Part shown: positions 61,148 to 64,000 of the stretch, one piece after another | How positions within the stretch are numbered: position 1 is the first letter of the stretch | How the letters are laid out: each line of letters opens with the position of its first letter | Source: Streptomyces qaidamensis | GTDB lineage: Bacteria > Actinomycetota > Actinomycetes > Streptomycetales > Streptomycetaceae | Direction of reading: 5' to 3' | DNA: 64,000 nucleotides | Assembly (NCBI RefSeq): GCF_001611795.1 | Contig: NZ_CP015098.1 | Location: 3,658,001-3,722,000, forward strand | Notes under the pieces: generated by a model | The model's database searches: none | Seen by the model: only the letters and a program-made list of their open reading frames with translations | Told to the model about the DNA's origin: nothing | Translations under genes and position numbers: made by a program

Positions 61148-62089
61148 CTACGCGACCGACCACGCGATGCCGTCGAGGATGTCGTGCTCGCTCACGACGA
61201 CCTCCTGAGCACCGATCCGCTCCATGATCGACAGGAGGACGAGGGCACCGGCCCCGATCACATCGACCCGGCCCGGGTGCATGGACGGCACGGCCGCCCG
61301 CTCGGCGTGGGTGGAGCGCAGCAGCCACTCGGTGATCTCGCGGACCCGGTCGTGGGAGACACGGGAATGGTGGATGGCCTGCGAGTCGTACTCGGGCAGC
61401 TCCTGGGCGATCGCCGACACGGTCGTCACCGAACCGGCCAGGCCGACCAGCGTGCGCGCCTCGCGCAGCGGGACCGTCTGCTCGGCGAGGTCGAGCGCTG
61501 CCTCGATGTCGGCCCGCATCGCCGCGATCTGCTCCGCGGACGGCGGGTCGCTCACCGCCCCGTCCCGGACCAGGTGCCGCTCGGTCATGCGGACACAGCC
61601 GATGTCCACCGAGCGGGCCGCCCGGACCCGGTCGTCGCCCACGACGAACTCGGTCGAGCCGCCGCCGATGTCCACCACCAGGTAAGGCTTGGGGAGGTGG
61701 TCGCCCCCGGCGAGCTCCTTGGTGGCACCGGTGAAGGAGAACGCGGCCTCCTGGTCCCCGGAGATCACCTCGGGCTCGACGCCCAGGATGTCCAGCACCC
61801 CGCGCACGAACTCGTCCCGGTTCTCGGCGTCCCGGGAGGCGGAGGTCGCCACGAACCGCAGCCGCTCCGCCCCGTGCTCCTTGATGATCCCGGCGTACTC
61901 GCGGCACGCTGCGAAGGTCCGCTGCAGTGCCTCGGGAGCGAGCCGGCCGGTGCGGTCGACGCCCTGCCCGAGCCGCACGATCGTCATCCGGCGGTCCAGG
62001 TCCACCAGCTCGCCGGTGGCCGGGTCGGCGTCGGCGACCAGGAGCCGGATGGAGTTCGTACCGCAGTCCACGGCGGCGACCCGGGTCAC
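61148..62089 (-). CDS. ppx: exopolyphosphatase / GppA-family phosphatase
   Basis: A 313-residue protein of the ASKHA fold. VAAVDCGTNSIRLLVAD (4-20) and the phosphate loops FVATSASRDAENRDEF, EVISGDQEAAFSFTGA and LVVDIGGGSTEFVVG (about 135-149) define the family. It removes terminal phosphate from polyphosphate or converts pppGpp to ppGpp; the short length without a C-terminal HD domain is normal for actinobacterial Ppx. The GTG at 62089 overlaps the DUF501 stop as GTGA, so the two are coupled. The order eno, divIC, DUF501, ppx is conserved in Mycobacterium. Confidence 0.92.
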   Translation of the reverse strand: MTRVAAVDCGTNSIRLLVADADPATGELVDLDRRMTIVRLGQGVDRTGRLAPEALQRTFAACREYAGIIKEHGAERLRFVATSASRDAENRDEFVRGVLDILGVEPEVISGDQEAAFSFTGATKELAGGDHLPKPYLVVDIGGGSTEFVVGDDRVRAARSVDIGCVRMTERHLVRDGAVSDPPSAEQIAAMRADIEAALDLAEQTVPLREARTLVGLAGSVTTVSAIAQELPEYDSQAIHHSRVSHDRVREITEWLLRSTHAERAAVPSMHPGRVDVIGAGALVLLSIMERIGAQEVVVSEHDILDGIAWSVA

Positions 62090-62616
62090 TGGGCGTCCTC
62101 CTCGACGGGCGTCACGCACGGGCCCTTGCGCCACCACTCGGGCAGCATCGCGATCGCCTCGTCGCCGAGCGGGTTCACCCCGGGGCCGGCGGCCAGCGAG
62201 TGGCCCACCAGCACGTGCAGGCACTTCACCCGGTCCGGCATGCCGCCCGCGCTCGGGAAGTTCTTCAGCTCCTCGATCTCGTCGCGCCGCCGGATGTAGT
62301 CCTCGTGCGCGGCCCGGTACGCCGCCGCCAGCTCCGGGTCCGAGGCCAGCCGCTCGGTCATCTCCTTCATCACGCCGTTGGCCTCCAGCGTGCCGATCGC
62401 CGAGGCGGCGCGCGGGCACGTCAGGTAGTACAGCGTGGGGAACGGCGTCCCGTCCGGCAGGCGCGGGGCCGTCTCGACGACGTCCGGCTGTCCGCACGGG
62501 CAGCGGTGGGCGATCGCGCGCAGACCGCGCGGGGGCCGGCCGAGCTGCTGCTCGAAGGCCTCGACGTCCGCGTCGGTGGGCTCGGTGCGCGGGGTGGTCG
62601 GCGGGGGCGTTTCCAT
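62086..62616 (-). CDS. DUF501 protein
   Basis: A 176-residue protein. DVEAFEQQLGRPPRGLRAIAHRCPCGQPDVVETAPRLPDGTPFPTLYYLTCPRAASAIGTLEA (in part) and GGMPDRVKCLHVLVGHSLAAGPGVNPLGDEAI are the conserved core, with Cys and His residues (CPCG, TCPR, KCLHVL) that could bind a metal or an Fe-S cluster. The family has no known activity. It is always found between divIC and ppx in actinobacteria, which suggests a link to polyphosphate, (p)ppGpp or division. ATG chosen at 62616. Confidence 0.88.
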   Translation of the reverse strand: METPPPTTPRTEPTDADVEAFEQQLGRPPRGLRAIAHRCPCGQPDVVETAPRLPDGTPFPTLYYLTCPRAASAIGTLEANGVMKEMTERLASDPELAAAYRAAHEDYIRRRDEIEELKNFPSAGGMPDRVKCLHVLVGHSLAAGPGVNPLGDEAIAMLPEWWRKGPCVTPVEEDAQ

Positions 62617-62663
62617 GACTGTCTTCAGGCTGTCTTTCTCTGATCGCCGGCTGGGAGGCCAGG

Positions 62664-63140
62664 TCACTGGCCGGAGGCGTCGGACTTGTCGACGCCGTCC
62701 CAGACGTTGGAGTACCAAGGGCGGTCCGCCGCCCCCAGGTCGGTGCGCGACTGCTTCGCCGCGTGCGGGTCGATGACGATGAACCCCGTCTCCCCCGGCA
62801 TGACGTAGTGCAACCGCTTGCGGATCTGCTGCTCGGCGTACGCGTCGTCCTGCCAGCGCGCCTTCAGGTCGCGCAGCCGTTCGACGCGCTCACGGGCCTG
62901 CTGCTGTTCGCGCTGGAGGTCGTCGATCTCGGCCCGCTGTGAGACGTACTCCCGCATCGGGTAGGCCAGGGCCACGATCAGCGAGCACATCACCAGGGCG
63001 AGCAGCGCGGCCCGGCCGGTCAGCCGCGAGCGGCGGGCCTGGCGCTTGGTCTGGGAGCGGTAGACCCGGGCCGCGGTCTGCTCGCCGAGCAACCGGATCC
63101 TGGTCGCGGTGGAGAACCGGTCCCGGTCCTTCACGGCCAT
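62664..63140 (-). CDS. septum formation initiator (FtsB/DivIC family)
   Basis: A 158-residue bitopic membrane protein. A basic cytoplasmic tail (1-43, RSQTKRQARRSRLTGRA) precedes a membrane helix (about 44-62) and a periplasm-side coiled coil (REYVSQRAEIDDLQREQQQARERVERLRDLKARW). LHYVMPGETGFIVI is the conserved end of the domain. FtsB/DivIC joins FtsL and FtsQ in the divisome. The Streptomyces protein (DivIC) is needed for efficient sporulation septation. It lies between eno and the DUF501 gene. Confidence 0.9.
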   Translation of the reverse strand: MAVKDRDRFSTATRIRLLGEQTAARVYRSQTKRQARRSRLTGRAALLALVMCSLIVALAYPMREYVSQRAEIDDLQREQQQARERVERLRDLKARWQDDAYAEQQIRKRLHYVMPGETGFIVIDPHAAKQSRTDLGAADRPWYSNVWDGVDKSDASGQ

Positions 63141-63173
63141 GTCAGTCCGCCTCCCGCTCCACCGTCATACGCG

Positions 63174-63218
63174 CGTACGTCCCCGGACACGGTACGGGAC
63201 CGGGTACGGGGACGTACG
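63174..63218. terminator. stem-loop between eno and the divIC-like gene
   Basis: CGTACGTCCCCG (63174-63185) pairs with CGGGGACGTACG (63207-63218). It lies 43 bp behind the eno stop codon and before the divIC start, so it may attenuate or end the eno transcript. Confidence 0.55.
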
Positions 63219-63260
63219 TACGACGCTGCTACTTACGGGCCGGGTCAGCCCTTACTGTGC

Positions 63261-64000
<740 letters not shown>

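Overview
The window is chromosomal DNA of a Streptomyces (Actinobacteria). Signs of this are the very high GC content with GC-rich third codon positions, frequent GTG starts, perfect GC-rich hairpins between convergent genes, and bldA, the single tRNA-Leu that reads the rare UUA codon. From memory, the gene order matches the conserved core segment of S. coelicolor that runs from the LytR-CpsA-Psr (LCP) cluster to enolase, roughly SCO3040-SCO3096. No prophage, insertion sequence, CRISPR array or large island was seen.

Layout. 1-12.1 kb: the tail of an AMP-binding-like protein, then six LCP-family genes (likely wall glycopolymer ligases) with a family-2 glycosyltransferase and a thioesterase among them. 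12.1-16.8 kb: a Cys/Met-rich copper-storage-type protein, a phospholipase-D/cardiolipin-synthase-type enzyme, an acyl-CoA dehydrogenase and UDP-glucose 6-dehydrogenase. 16.7-17.4 kb: a gene-free stretch with six exact-length 45-bp tandem repeats. 17.4-24.5 kb: a CGNR regulator facing two tandem VOC proteins; a dipeptidase homologue that has lost its metal ligands; a MerR regulator facing an Old Yellow Enzyme; an intact dipeptidase overlapping purE-purK. 24.5-30.9 kb: GtrA, a two-component system, a POT peptide transporter with a long structured leader, and two secreted or surface proteins, one with an LPQTG sortase signal. 31.1-33.5 kb: a sigma-factor partner-switching module. 34-39.5 kb: the translationally coupled hut operon (hutU, an M20 amidohydrolase, hutF, hutI). 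39.6-53.8 kb: a PLP decarboxylase-like protein, an RpiR regulator, an SDR with a divergent HTH regulator, cbs, an SGNH hydrolase, a thiolase, small conserved proteins, a Bax-inhibitor-like protein and pobA. 53.9-64 kb: bldA, a MacB/FtsX-type ABC exporter, a cyclopropane-fatty-acid-synthase-like enzyme, ndh with a Rex-type operator and a long leader, and the conserved actinobacterial run eno, divIC/ftsB, DUF501, ppx.

How the genes work together. The LCP cluster, glycosyltransferase, UDP-glucose dehydrogenase and GtrA point to envelope glycopolymer synthesis. The hut operon degrades urocanate to glutamate, apparently with an M20 hydrolase in the deformylase step. Several local repressor or activator circuits can be read from divergent genes with palindromes between them (MerR-OYE, CGNR-VOC, HTH-SDR, RpiR). 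The most novel-looking items are the catalytically dead dipeptidase paralogue, the two matching hairpins with a compensatory base-pair change in the ndh leader, the two conserved 92-bp upstream blocks and a near-identical coding tract in the tandem LCP genes, and the 45-bp tandem repeat. All calls are by eye; no database search was run.
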